Shown in pieces: positions 25,547 to 34,616 of a stretch of DNA of 42,174 bases (position 1 is its first letter; each line of letters opens with the position of its first letter). Source of the DNA: Hyphomicrobium sp. (GTDB lineage Bacteria; Pseudomonadota; Alphaproteobacteria; Rhizobiales; Hyphomicrobiaceae); NCBI GenBank assembly GCA_022844105.1, contig JALHMJ010000017.1, positions 1 through 42,174 on the forward strand. Reading direction: 5' to 3'. Both the position numbers and the translations under genes were made by a program. The notes beneath the pieces are model-generated. The model was not told the DNA's origin. It searched no databases and saw only the letters and a list, made by a program, of their open reading frames with translations.

Positions 25547-26467
25547 ATGGATGCCCTCAACGATCTGCTGCCTGCCCGAAAGGCCACCGCACGCGCATGG
25601 TTTGAAAGTCTGCGCGACGACATTTGTGCTTCTTATGAAAAACTTGAGGACGATCTTCCGGCCGCCACCCAAACCTCCAGTATGCCTGCGGGCCGCTTCG
25701 TGCGGACGCCCTGGAACCGCGCTGACCACACGGGTGACGATCCGACCGCTGATCTTGGCGGTGGGGTTATGTCGCTGATGCACGGGCGGGTGTTTGAAAA
25801 GGTCGGCGTACACACGTCGACCGTGCATGGCGAGTTTGCCCCGGAGTTTCGCAAACAGATCCCCGGCGCCGAGCAAGATCCTCGTTTCTGGGCATCAGGC
25901 ATCTCTCTCATCGGGCATCCGCAGAACCCGAACGTTCCGGCGGTGCACATGAATACGCGCATGGTTGTGACGTCGAAGTGGTGGTTCGGCGGTGGCGCCG
26001 ATCTCACGCCGGTGCTCGACCGGCGGCGGACGCAGAAAGATGCCGACACGCTTGCTTTTCATGCCGCGATGTACGGGGCGTGCGAAGGGCACACCGTCGC
26101 CGACTACAAGCGTTACAAGGAGTGGTGCGATGAATATTTCTATTTGCCGCATCGTAAGGAAATGCGCGGCGTCGGCGGTATCTTCTACGATTATCTAACG
26201 CCGTCAGACGAGGAGGGCAGCTTCGATGCGGCCCTGGCATTCACACAGGATGTAGGGCGGGCATTCCGAAGCGTTTATCCGATGCTCGTTCGCGGCAACT
26301 GGACGACACCGTGGACCGAAGCGGATCGCGAGGAGCAATTGATCCGGCGCGGACGCTACGTGGAGTACAATCTGCTCTACGATCGCGGCACTATGTTTGG
26401 CCTGAAAACGGGCGGCAATGTCGAGAGCATCCTGTCATCCATGCCGCCGGTGGTAAAGTGGCCTTAA
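25547..26467 (+). CDS. hemF: Oxygen-dependent coproporphyrinogen III oxidase
   Basis: This 306-residue enzyme of heme synthesis decarboxylates coproporphyrinogen III to protoporphyrinogen IX with oxygen. Family segments seen are [49 protein letters not shown] and the C-terminal [18 protein letters not shown]. Length matches the usual ~300 residues. ATG 25547 is preferred; another in-frame ATG at 25478 adds 23 residues not typical of the family, and neither has a strong ribosome site. Convergent with the transglycosylase-like gene; a short hairpin, GGCGTT/AACGCC (26469-26474/26479-26484), lies over the shared 3' ends. Confidence 0.95.
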   Translation: MDALNDLLPARKATARAWFESLRDDICASYEKLEDDLPAATQTSSMPAGRFVRTPWNRADHTGDDPTADLGGGVMSLMHGRVFEKVGVHTSTVHGEFAPEFRKQIPGAEQDPRFWASGISLIGHPQNPNVPAVHMNTRMVVTSKWWFGGGADLTPVLDRRRTQKDADTLAFHAAMYGACEGHTVADYKRYKEWCDEYFYLPHRKEMRGVGGIFYDYLTPSDEEGSFDAALAFTQDVGRAFRSVYPMLVRGNWTTPWTEADREEQLIRRGRYVEYNLLYDRGTMFGLKTGGNVESILSSMPPVVKWP

Positions 26468-26477
26468 GCGGCGTTTT

Positions 26478-27737
26478 CTAACGCCGGGCCATTTCCAGGG
26501 CGACTTCGTCAAAGACCTGATTGAAGACGACCGCGCCTTCGTTGGTCAGGTTGGTCTGCATCCTTTCGTCGAGCGCCTTCAGCAGCTCTGCGCCCGTCTT
26601 GCCGCGAACAATCGTGTTGCGACCGTAGGCGCCGCGCTCGAAGAAGTTCGGCGTGCTCGCTGCACGCCCAGCCGGCGTCATCATCTCAAGACCCGTTCCC
26701 GGCCCGGCCAGGTTCATGAGTTCAATCTCAGCGCCAGTCAGCCGCATCTTGCCTTTTTTCTCAGCCAGTTCTTTCAAGCCTTCCAGCTTGAGGACCTGCA
26801 GCCAGGGCCCGATGTCGCCGTCGATGTTGATGGCATGAATGCCATAACCTTTCGGAGTTCTGCCGAGCGCCACGTGCCGACTCCACTCGTTGGGTACCGA
26901 TTTCGCCACAGCGAGCATGCGCGACAATATTTGGGCCTTGCGCTCGTATCGCTTGGCCGCATCCGCGTTCGGTGCCGACTTTGCCATTTGTTTCAGCCGC
27001 CCGATGAAGCCCGGACCGTGTTTGACGAGTTCGCTGGTTGAATTGGCCGACAGCAGCTGGGCGTAGCCGATCGCCGTCGAAATCGGGGTGCCCTTCCGGG
27101 TGATGGGATGAATACCGGCGACCATGTCGGCCGTGCCCAGACCACTCGTCTCCAGCGCGTACACGCGCACGACCTGATCCTTGGTCAGCCCGACGCGAAG
27201 CGCCTCGCGGGCGTAACGACGCTTGAATTCGCGTTCGGGGATGCGCTCGGGCACGAAGGCAAACTGTTGCTTGGCGTGCGCGAGGAAGTCCTCGACGCCC
27301 GGCCGGGGCTCCGGCGGCGGCTTCGTCGCAGCATCCTTCTCCTGATACTGCGCCCAAGCTTTGGCCAGCGCGGGCGGCAGTCGAGGGCCTGAGTAATCGG
27401 GCGGAAAACCGATCGCGTAGTCTTTCGCGGTCATCGGCTGATCGGCCGCGCGCTTTTTTCGACGCAGCGCCCGCTTGTCGTCGACTTCGGACCAGAACTC
27501 ATCGAGCGTCAGGTTGTAGAAGCGGCGCGCGGCGATGTAGCGTTCAAAGGTTCGACGCTCGCCTGTGTCAAGGCTGGCTGCAAACTGTCCTTCCAGCGAC
27601 GCCTGTGCCGGCAGGCATTGCCCGAGCAACAGGCCGGCGAACAGCATCGCTGCACGCAACCACCCCGCAACCCCGGCCGCCCGCATGCCGATCTCCACCC
27701 TTATTGTCAGCGCTGTACGCAAATGCTCTTTGATCAT
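26478..27737 (-). CDS. Exported lytic-transglycosylase-like protein
   Basis: This 419-residue protein has a hydrophobic N-terminal signal (residues ~20-47, ending LPAQA) and a long polar Pro/Lys linker. A region resembling SLT transglycosylases follows: VYALETSGLGT, where Glu196 would be catalytic, then AIGYAQLL (222-229), like the AxGxxQ motif. It would cleave peptidoglycan glycan strands in the periplasm. The match is to short motifs only, so a structural-fold relative without activity is possible. ATG 27737 is used; ATG at residue 18 is an alternative. It is divergent from the NUDIX gene. Confidence 0.65.
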   Translation of the reverse strand: MIKEHLRTALTIRVEIGMRAAGVAGWLRAAMLFAGLLLGQCLPAQASLEGQFAASLDTGERRTFERYIAARRFYNLTLDEFWSEVDDKRALRRKKRAADQPMTAKDYAIGFPPDYSGPRLPPALAKAWAQYQEKDAATKPPPEPRPGVEDFLAHAKQQFAFVPERIPEREFKRRYAREALRVGLTKDQVVRVYALETSGLGTADMVAGIHPITRKGTPISTAIGYAQLLSANSTSELVKHGPGFIGRLKQMAKSAPNADAAKRYERKAQILSRMLAVAKSVPNEWSRHVALGRTPKGYGIHAINIDGDIGPWLQVLKLEGLKELAEKKGKMRLTGAEIELMNLAGPGTGLEMMTPAGRAASTPNFFERGAYGRNTIVRGKTGAELLKALDERMQTNLTNEGAVVFNQVFDEVALEMARR

Positions 27738-27839
27738 TTTACTCTAAGGCATGGGAAGGCGGACGAAATGCGGCAAGTGACGAGGCAGACCCCGCGCATC
27801 GTTCGCATCTGCTCGTCCATTGCTTTATAGAAGGTCGCG

Positions 27840-28508
27840 ATGCCTGCAGCCTCAGCCGCCAACTGCCGTCAGAACGATGCCTTTCGGGCGTTGGCTGAAC
27901 GCCGCCTCAACCGTGAACCTGCCGCCTCAGTCGCGTCCGGTGAGCCGGTGTCGCCGCCGAGCGACTTCGATCTCAATCCGTCCGCCTTCAGCGACTGGCA
28001 GGGGCACGCTCCGGCGCGACCAGCCGCCGTCCTGGTCCCCGTTGTTGCGCGCGAGGAACTTGCCGTTTTATTGACCGTGCGCACCGCTCATTTGGGCGCG
28101 CACGCCGGGCAAATTGCCTTTCCAGGTGGCAAGCCGGACGCTGGTGATTGCGGACCCGTCGATACGGCCCTGCGTGAGGCAGAGGAAGAGATCGGTCTGC
28201 CGCGGCCGTTTGTCGAACCGCTGGGTTTTCTCGATGTCTATCGCACCGGCACCGGGTATGCCGTCACCCCGGTTGTGGCGCTCGTTCGACCGGGATTTGT
28301 TCTCGCACCCAATACGGATGAAGTTGCAGCGGTCTTCGAAGTCCCGCTTGCCTTCCTGATGAACCCGGCCAATCATCGCATTGATGCGCACAGCATCAGC
28401 GGCCGTGACCGGCACTTCTATGCAATGCCTTATGGCGAGCACTATATCTGGGGTGCAACCGCCGGCATTCTGAGAAACCTGCACGACAAGCTTTTCGCCG
28501 CCTCCTGA
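27840..28508 (+). CDS. NUDIX hydrolase, CoA pyrophosphatase type (NudL/YeaB-like)
   Basis: This 222-residue protein carries the CoA-pyrophosphatase motif LLTVRTAHLGAHAGQIAFPG (77-96), immediately followed by a NUDIX box (GGKPDAGDCGP to REAEEEIGL, 96-120). Enzymes of this family hydrolyse CoA and its derivatives to phosphopantetheine and 3',5'-ADP. It opens a plus-strand run with a DUF6111-like gene and cca, an arrangement I recall as common in alphaproteobacteria. Confidence 0.9.
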   Translation: MPAASAANCRQNDAFRALAERRLNREPAASVASGEPVSPPSDFDLNPSAFSDWQGHAPARPAAVLVPVVAREELAVLLTVRTAHLGAHAGQIAFPGGKPDAGDCGPVDTALREAEEEIGLPRPFVEPLGFLDVYRTGTGYAVTPVVALVRPGFVLAPNTDEVAAVFEVPLAFLMNPANHRIDAHSISGRDRHFYAMPYGEHYIWGATAGILRNLHDKLFAAS

Positions 28509-28535
28509 GCGGCGCTCTCATACAATTAAGGTCCC

Positions 28536-28826
28536 ATGATCCGCGTCATCGTTGAAAACATACTTTTGTTCCTGCTGCCGACCCTGGCTTACCTCGGCTG
28601 GGTTCTGATTGCGCGACCCGAGACGCTGGAGCGCACGCCGGACGGCCGCATCAAGCCGACGGGACTTCTCAACGACGCACCGTTGATCTGGCTGACAGCG
28701 GCAGGAGCACTCCTGCTCGTCGTCGCGCTCGTCACCTTCGGCAGCACCTCCGGGGGCAAGCCAGGTCAACACTATACGCCGCCCGTGCTGAAGGACGGCA
28801 AGATCGAACCTGGCCACATCGAATAA
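28536..28826 (+). CDS. Small membrane protein, DUF6111-like
   Basis: The 96-residue protein has two hydrophobic helices (IVENILLFLLPTLAYLGWVL and LIWLTAAGALLLVVALVTFG) and a polar tail ending YTPPVLKDGKIEPGHIE. The pattern and its place between a CoA-type NUDIX gene and cca match the DUF6111 proteins of alphaproteobacteria as I remember them. The function is unknown. It starts 27 bases after the NUDIX stop and ends 11 bases before the cca start, so it is part of that operon. Confidence 0.75.
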   Translation: MIRVIVENILLFLLPTLAYLGWVLIARPETLERTPDGRIKPTGLLNDAPLIWLTAAGALLLVVALVTFGSTSGGKPGQHYTPPVLKDGKIEPGHIE

Positions 28827-28837
28827 GCGATAGTCCC

Positions 28838-30106
28838 GTGACCGCCGAGTACCCACGTTCGCCCGATCCAAAATTGGCCGCCGCCGAATGGCTTAGAGCG
28901 CCGGCGACGCAGGCGATTCTGGCCGTCATCAACGACGGGGGCGGGGAGGCCCGCGTGGTCGGTGGAGCCGTGCGCAACACGCTCATGGACCGGACCGTCT
29001 GCGATATCGATATCGCCACATCGCTGCTGCCCGAAGACGTCATGACACGCGCAGAAAAAGCAGGGTTCGGCGTGGTGCCGACCGGACTTGCGCACGGCAC
29101 GGTCACGATCATCGCCGGTCACAAACCGTTCCAAGTGACCACATTGCGCCGCGACGTGGAAACGCACGGCCGGCATGCCACGGTGGCCTTCACCGAAGAA
29201 TGGTCAGCCGATGCGCACCGCCGCGATTTCACGATCAATGCCCTGTATTGCGATGCCGCCGGCCGCCTCTACGATTACACCGATGGGCTTGCCGATCTCA
29301 GAGCGCGTCGCGTGCGTTTCATTGGCCGGGCGGAAGACCGGATCGAAGAAGATTACCTGCGCATCTTGCGGTTCTATCGCTTTACCGCGATCTACGCCGA
29401 TGGGGCGATCGACGGCGCGGGGCATGAGGCCTGCGCAGCATTGCAGGATGGGCTGGATCAGATTTCAGCCGAGCGGATCCGGTCGGAACTCTTCCAGCTG
29501 TTGACGGCAGCGCACGCACCGATCGTTTTATCGGAAATGGATGAGGCGGGCTTGTTATCGCGCGTGCTGGGCGAGGGCGGTGACATTGTCACATTCGCGC
29601 GCCTTGCGGCGATCGAGTTTGCGAACGGCATCGCGGCCAACCCGGTTCGCCGGCTCTACGCGCTGGCCGTGCACGGGCCCGCATCCGCTGCCCGACTGCG
29701 CGACCGATTGCGCTTATCGAAGGCTGAGTACGAGCGTCTCGCCGATCTTGATTTTCCCGACCGCGCGTTCGAGTCGGACGCTGATGAGTTGAGGGCCAAA
29801 TCGTTTCTTTACCGGCACGGCCGCGAACTCTATCGCGATGGTGTTCTTTTGGCCTGGGCCCGCGATGTGGCCGCCGATCCGAAAGATTCGGCGCGGCGGC
29901 AGCGGCTGATGATTGCCGAAAGTTGGCCCATACCCAAGCTGCCGGTCAGCGGCAAAGATGTCCTGGATCTGGGTGTGCCGCCGGGTCCGGAGATTGGGCA
30001 CGTTCTCGATCTCTTCGATCAGTGGTGGATGGCTGCCGGGTTTCCTGAGGATGCGGCTCTGGTGCGGGCGCGACTGGCCCAACTTGTCAACCTTAAGAAT
30101 GAGTAA
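28838..30106 (+). CDS. cca: CCA tRNA nucleotidyltransferase
   Basis: This 422-residue polymerase-beta-superfamily enzyme adds or repairs the CCA end of tRNAs. It shows ARVVGGAVRNTLMDR (VGGAVRN at 41-47), the metal-binding Asp pair in CDIDIAT (56-58), HGRHATVAFTEEWSADAHRRDFT-type sequence, and RIEEDYLRILRFYRF of the neck domain. The start is GTG 28838, 11 bases after the preceding stop; no strong ribosome site is visible. Bacterial poly(A) polymerase is a relative, but the D-I-D-I-A and RDFTINAL-type sequences favour the CCA enzyme. It is third in the NUDIX operon. Confidence 0.93.
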   Translation: MTAEYPRSPDPKLAAAEWLRAPATQAILAVINDGGGEARVVGGAVRNTLMDRTVCDIDIATSLLPEDVMTRAEKAGFGVVPTGLAHGTVTIIAGHKPFQVTTLRRDVETHGRHATVAFTEEWSADAHRRDFTINALYCDAAGRLYDYTDGLADLRARRVRFIGRAEDRIEEDYLRILRFYRFTAIYADGAIDGAGHEACAALQDGLDQISAERIRSELFQLLTAAHAPIVLSEMDEAGLLSRVLGEGGDIVTFARLAAIEFANGIAANPVRRLYALAVHGPASAARLRDRLRLSKAEYERLADLDFPDRAFESDADELRAKSFLYRHGRELYRDGVLLAWARDVAADPKDSARRQRLMIAESWPIPKLPVSGKDVLDLGVPPGPEIGHVLDLFDQWWMAAGFPEDAALVRARLAQLVNLKNE

Positions 30107-30138
30107 ATGAGCGCTTTCCCGCGCATCACGGCACTCAT

Positions 30139-30444
30139 ATGATCGACACCGGCGGTTTTACCGCTTTGGTAAAAGTTGTAGTGCGTAGGCCGGATATGCG
30201 TGACCCCACAGACGACGAGTTGATCGACGACCTGCGGCTGCGCTCACAGAGGTTTGTCCAAATCGTATTTTGCGGCTTTACCGTTCTGTTTGCCGCGCTC
30301 GCGCTTCTGGCCCATCACACCCCCGAAACGCTCGCCCTCATCGACGCCGAACCGAGACAGATCGCCGATACGTTCCTCGTCCTTGCAGCCGCCTATGCGG
30401 TGTGCCTGTTCGTGTGGGAACGCATCTACGCTGTACGCGGCTAA
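30139..30444 (+). CDS. Small two-span membrane protein, unknown function
   Basis: The 101-residue product has a charged N-terminus (PTDDELIDDLRLRSQRF) and two helices (VQIVFCGFTVLFAALALLA and TFLVLAAAYAVCLFVWERIY). No family is recognised. ATG 30139 or ATG 30196, which would give 82 residues, could be used; neither has a good ribosome site. It follows cca by 32 bases and may be the last gene of that operon. Confidence 0.5.
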   Translation: MIDTGGFTALVKVVVRRPDMRDPTDDELIDDLRLRSQRFVQIVFCGFTVLFAALALLAHHTPETLALIDAEPRQIADTFLVLAAAYAVCLFVWERIYAVRG

Positions 30445-30560
30445 CCGGCGCTTGCGCTGAAGAGCCTGCGAACCAAGCGTCACCGGTTCGTGTTCGCGAG
30501 CCTCAGCATCACAATGGCTACGATTGATTTCTGAATCGCTTTTGCAATTGCCGCAAAAGG

Positions 30561-30597
30561 AAAAACGATCACCGCGAAAAAGCGGCAATCGTTTTCT
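30561..30597 (-). terminator. Terminator of the H-NS-type gene
   Basis: AACGAT-CA-CCGC (30564-30575) pairs with GCGG-CA-ATCGTT (30582-30593), leaving a two-base internal mismatch and a 6-base loop. On the minus strand it is followed by TTTTT (complement of 30561-30565), 30 bases past the gene's stop. On the plus strand a TTTT also follows. Confidence 0.65.
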
Positions 30598-30624
30598 GGC
30601 AGCCTCGCCGTGAAACAGTCTCGA

Positions 30625-30945
30625 CTAGATCGAGAAGTCTTCCATCTTAGCGCCCTTCTTGAGGCGGGCAACGAGCCAGTTCGGCTTGCGGCCACGACCT
30701 GTCCAGGTTTCGTTCTTGTTTTCAGGATTGGCATACTTAGCGGCCGACTTGGAACGGCCACGTCCGCGGTTGGCAAAGCCATACAGTTCGGCAACCGTAA
30801 AACCCGTGCCATCGATCAGACGGTCGATCTTATCCTTGATATCTGATTTTGCCTTTTCGCGCGCCGCCGACTTGGCCTTGGCAATCTTGGCTTCTAGATC
30901 ATTAATTTCTCGCAGCGACATCCGTTCTACGTTTACAGCAGCCAT
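30625..30945 (-). CDS. H-NS family nucleoid-associated protein
   Basis: This 106-residue protein has an N-terminal coiled-coil-like oligomerisation helix (residues ~8-45, LREINDLEAKIAKAKSAARE) and the C-terminal H-NS DNA-binding signature YANPENKNETWTGRGRKPNW (71-90). H-NS proteins coat AT-rich DNA and silence transcription. Length resembles the HvrA-type proteins of alphaproteobacteria. It is monocistronic, with a terminator downstream. Its 241-base upstream region is notably AT-rich and contains an imperfect palindrome near 31130-31152, a plausible target for self-binding. Confidence 0.9.
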   Translation of the reverse strand: MAAVNVERMSLREINDLEAKIAKAKSAAREKAKSDIKDKIDRLIDGTGFTVAELYGFANRGRGRSKSAAKYANPENKNETWTGRGRKPNWLVARLKKGAKMEDFSI

Positions 30946-31186
30946 GGCGCAGTCCTTATCTGGTTATCTTCAGGGTATTGAGTTGTTGTTTTGGTTCTAA
31001 CCTGCGGGTCTCGTTCGGACCTCACTCAGTTAGTTTGGTTTTTGGCGCACTAAATGCCGATAGTCCGTTGAAACGCATTTGGCAAGCGCTTTGAGTTCAC
31101 GATTGATCGCATATTGCGCAATTCATGGAATAATATGCTTTACATGCATCATATGACGACAAGCGACTTAATTTCTTTCATTGAAA

Positions 31187-32419
31187 TTATTCACTTCTCA
31201 GAGCGTCTATGGGATTGAGCCCAGCCGCTCGGCGGGCAGGAAAAAAACCGAAAATGATGCCAGTCAGTCCGGCGGCCGTCATCGCTCCGGCGATAACATT
31301 AAGACTGACGGCAACAGGCCAACTTGCCAGATAGGCGATAAGCCAGGCTATTCCTACACCCAGGGCAATTCCGATAAGGCCACCAAGCAGGCACAACATC
31401 ACGGCCTCGACGAGGAATTGCAGCATGATATCCCGCTTCCTTCCACCCACAGCCATTCTGAGGCCAATCTCGCGGGTGCGTTCGGTAACTGAAACAAGCA
31501 TAATGTTCATAATGCCAATTCCGCCGACAATGAGCGAAATTGCCGACGTGGCCCCCAGCAGATAGCTCATGGTTGAGAGCACTTCAGTGCGCGCACGCAT
31601 GAATTCAGCCATGTTGCGCACCGAGAACGAATCTTCGCTATTGGGCCCGTTCTTGCGCCGCTGACGCAGAAGCTGTTCCATTTCCTCCTGCGCGACCTTG
31701 ATGTTCGTCTGGTCGTCGAGCTTGACGTAAATGCGCCCCACTTGATCGACTTGGACGTCACTCTTGCCGACAATGCGATTTCGCGCCGTCGTCATCGGAA
31801 TGAGCATCACGTCGTCCTGGTCGCGGCCCATTGCCGATTGACCTTTGACGGACAATAGGCCCACGATTTGGAACGGGACATTCTTGATCCGCACTTCCGC
31901 ACCGATAGGATTCTCACCGGGGAACAACTGTTTGGCGACCGTTGATCCGATCAAAGCAACGCGACCTGCTGCACGCAGATCCTGGGCATTCAATTCGCGA
32001 CCTTCACGGACCGGCCAATCACGCACGAATGTATAATCACCGTGTACGCCACTCACGGAAGTTGTCCAATTGAGGTTGCCGCGAACAACTGGGGCCGATT
32101 CCTCAAGCTGGCCGGAAATGCCACTCACACCGAAAATTTTCTCGCGCAGGGCAGTCACGTCACCCTCGGACAGCGGCAGGGCCGAACCGGTTGCACTCGA
32201 TCGGCCCATAACGCGCATGGCATCGGGAAAGATGACGAGCATGTTGGTGCCCAACGCCGTAATTTGGCGATTGACCTCCCCGGTCGCACCATTTCCAACG
32301 GCCACTAGGATGATGACTGAGGCAACGCCGATGACGATGCCGAGCGTCGTTAGAATTGACCGCAGGAGATTGGATCGCAGCGCGGTCAGGGCCACGCGCA
32401 AGCTGTCGAGGATGGTCAT
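31187..32419 (-). CDS. MacB-type ABC transporter permease
   Basis: This 410-residue permease starts with the MacB/FtsX pattern: TALRSNLLRSILTTLGIVIG as the first span, a periplasmic MacB core domain of about 215 residues, and three C-terminal spans. The loop before them reads SVTERTREIGLRMAVGG. MacB-type transporters do not pump across the membrane themselves but drive a periplasmic adaptor and an outer-membrane channel. Here the ATPase is a separate gene that overlaps by ATGA, and no outer-membrane TolC-like gene is adjacent. The substrate is unknown; antibiotics, lipids and peptides are typical of the family. Confidence 0.92.
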   Translation of the reverse strand: MTILDSLRVALTALRSNLLRSILTTLGIVIGVASVIILVAVGNGATGEVNRQITALGTNMLVIFPDAMRVMGRSSATGSALPLSEGDVTALREKIFGVSGISGQLEESAPVVRGNLNWTTSVSGVHGDYTFVRDWPVREGRELNAQDLRAAGRVALIGSTVAKQLFPGENPIGAEVRIKNVPFQIVGLLSVKGQSAMGRDQDDVMLIPMTTARNRIVGKSDVQVDQVGRIYVKLDDQTNIKVAQEEMEQLLRQRRKNGPNSEDSFSVRNMAEFMRARTEVLSTMSYLLGATSAISLIVGGIGIMNIMLVSVTERTREIGLRMAVGGRKRDIMLQFLVEAVMLCLLGGLIGIALGVGIAWLIAYLASWPVAVSLNVIAGAMTAAGLTGIIFGFFPARRAAGLNPIDALRSE

Positions 32420-33159
32420 TGCGCGGCCTCCCGTTGCGGGCTTGCTTGACGAACGTCGGATACGATGCGGCCATCACGGAACGTAATCCGCCGTTTGGCC
32501 CATTCTGCGATCTCAGGTTCGTGGGTGACCACGACAATTGTAATGCCATCGGAATTGAGAGCTGAAAAGAGCCGCATAATGTCGTCTGATGTCCGGCTGT
32601 CGAGGGCGCCGGTCGGCTCGTCGGCGAGTAGGATTTTCGGATTGTTGACCAACGCGCGGGCAATCGCGACCCGCTGCTGTTGGCCGCCCGAAAGCTGACG
32701 GGGCAAGTGATCCATGCGGTTGGCAAGGCCAACTTGCTCAAGCCGCTGGCGGGCCTGCGTCTCCATGTCGGTCGGGCGGGGATGGGTATATTGCAGCGGC
32801 AGCATGACCTGACGGTAGGCGGGCGTGCGCGGCAGCAGATTGAACTGCTGGAAGACGAAGCCGATGGTGCGATTGCGCAGATCCGCCAGGTCGTCGGCTG
32901 CCATCGCGCCGATGTCGCGACCGTCGATCGCTAGGCTGCCGGATGAGGGTGCATCGAGAGCTCCGATGAGGTTCATCATCGTCGACTTGCCCGAGCCAGA
33001 CGCGCCCATGATGGCGACGAATTCGCCGGCAGCAATGTCGAGGGTGACACCGTCGAGGGCGAGGACGTCCTGTTCGCCGATGCGATAGCGCTTGACGACA
33101 TCACGGGCGACGATGATTGGCTGCCCTGACGGAAGATCAGCTTCGAAGCGCGCCGTCAT
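32416..33159 (-). CDS. MacB/LolD-type ABC ATPase
   Basis: This 247-residue ATPase has Walker A MGASGSGKSTMMN (52-59 GASGSGKS), Q-loop FVFQQFNLLPRTPA, signature QLSGGQQQRVAIARALVNNP and Walker B ILLADEPTGALD, all typical of the LolD/MacB subgroup. It powers the permease encoded next. Both ends overlap neighbours by four bases (ATGA), giving a tightly coupled adaptor-ATPase-permease operon. Confidence 0.94.
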   Translation of the reverse strand: MTARFEADLPSGQPIIVARDVVKRYRIGEQDVLALDGVTLDIAAGEFVAIMGASGSGKSTMMNLIGALDAPSSGSLAIDGRDIGAMAADDLADLRNRTIGFVFQQFNLLPRTPAYRQVMLPLQYTHPRPTDMETQARQRLEQVGLANRMDHLPRQLSGGQQQRVAIARALVNNPKILLADEPTGALDSRTSDDIMRLFSALNSDGITIVVVTHEPEIAEWAKRRITFRDGRIVSDVRQASPQREAAQ

Positions 33160-34616
33160 TTCTTTGCCTCGCGCATGCGTACGATCAGCTTGTCTCCTTC
33201 CTTGACATCGCCGCTCACGATCTCCGTGTACTGGTCGTCGGCGAGACCGACGCGGGCGGAGCGGCGCTCCGGCTGACCCTGGGGGTCAAGCGACCAGAAC
33301 GATGCGGACCGCATGCCTTCGCGACCCTTTTTCCAGCGCTCATATATCTTGCGCTGCTGGTCGGTCATGGTTGGCACGATCGATTGCTCGATGCGCAAGT
33401 TGAGTTTCATGCGGAAGGCAGCTGGATCGAAGGATTGAGGCCCGAACCCGGCACCTTGGCCGGAACGAGCGTCGGCGGTGATCGCCTGAATTTCGGAGGC
33501 CAGCGTTTCGACCTGGGCCGGTGTGAGATCGAGCTCCCCCTTCAAGCGCTCGATGGTGCGCTGCGACCGGCTGGCGCTGTCTTCGGAACGGCGTTCGGGT
33601 GCGCCCTGCGCATCGCGCGGACGAAAACGGAGTGCGTCGTTTGACACTCTCAAAACATCGTCACGGCGCGCACTTTCGATACGCACATTGGCCGTCATGC
33701 CGGGGAACAGACGTCGATCCTCATTTTGCGCTTCAATGATGACGGTATAAGTGACGACGTTGTTGATCTCGGTTGCGGCGAGCCGGATCTGCGTCACGCG
33801 GCCATCGAATTCGCGATCGGGATAGGCATCGACGGTGAAGGTGACCGGATTGCCCTCGGCAATTGAGCCGACGTCGGCTTCGTTCACCTGTGCCTCGATG
33901 CGAATGCGCGACAAGTCCTGGGCGATTTTGAACAGTTCTGGAGCCTGAAAGCTCGATGCGACCGTCTGACCCGGATCGACAGAACGGGAGATTACCGTGC
34001 CGCTGATCGGCGATTTAATTTCGGACCGTTCCAAATCAACGTTGGCGCTGTCGAGCGCGGCCTTGCGCTGCACGATCTGGGCATCTGCTGTCTCAATCAG
34101 CGCCTTGACCACTTCGATTTCCGCTTTGGCGACATCGCGATCGCGCTCCGCGTTATCGAGCGCTTGTTCGCTGGCAAAGCGCTTTTCGGCAAGCGAGCGC
34201 TGGCGCTCGATCGTGCGTTCCGCGTTCAAGAGTACAGCTTCGGCTTTGATCAACGCGGCCTTCTGATTTGTCAGGGCGGCGTGCGCGGCAAGCAGGTTGG
34301 CTTCGGCCTCCGCGACTTTGGCGGCAAAGGTGCGCCGGTCGAGCTTGGCTAGAACATCGCCGGGTTTTACTTCGGCGTTAAAGTCGACGTTGACCGCTTC
34401 GACAGGTCCCGAGAGATAAGATCCGACACTCACCGTGACCAGCGCGCGGACGGGGCCTGACGTCGAAACAATACGGCGGATCGTTCCTTTCTCGACGCCG
34501 ACCGTTTCATAGTCGAACGCTGTCTTGGTGGGAGAACCAAGGTTCAAAAACCAAATGAGACCGCCCGCCACGAGGGCGACGGGTGCGGCGAGAGTGAAAA
34601 GGCGGCTAAGGCGCAT
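33156..34616 (-). CDS. MacA-type periplasmic adaptor with an extra helical insertion
   Basis: This 486-residue membrane-fusion protein has an N-terminal anchor (residues 7-24), a lipoyl half (SYLSGPVEAVNVDFNAEVKPG) and a long coiled-coil hairpin (~95-195) rich in Ala, Glu and Arg. The second lipoyl half is SEIKSPISGTVISRSVDPGQ, followed by beta-barrel and membrane-proximal domains. About residues 335-437 form an insertion not expected in MacA, which is normally ~370 residues. It includes LDLTPAQVETLASEIQ and MTDQQRKIYERWKKGREGM, reminiscent of LTxxQ (CpxP/Spy) proteins. ATG 34616 (with AAGG upstream, at the anchor's start) is preferred over 34643. It heads the efflux operon. Confidence 0.88.
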   Translation of the reverse strand: MRLSRLFTLAAPVALVAGGLIWFLNLGSPTKTAFDYETVGVEKGTIRRIVSTSGPVRALVTVSVGSYLSGPVEAVNVDFNAEVKPGDVLAKLDRRTFAAKVAEAEANLLAAHAALTNQKAALIKAEAVLLNAERTIERQRSLAEKRFASEQALDNAERDRDVAKAEIEVVKALIETADAQIVQRKAALDSANVDLERSEIKSPISGTVISRSVDPGQTVASSFQAPELFKIAQDLSRIRIEAQVNEADVGSIAEGNPVTFTVDAYPDREFDGRVTQIRLAATEINNVVTYTVIIEAQNEDRRLFPGMTANVRIESARRDDVLRVSNDALRFRPRDAQGAPERRSEDSASRSQRTIERLKGELDLTPAQVETLASEIQAITADARSGQGAGFGPQSFDPAAFRMKLNLRIEQSIVPTMTDQQRKIYERWKKGREGMRSASFWSLDPQGQPERRSARVGLADDQYTEIVSGDVKEGDKLIVRMREAKK

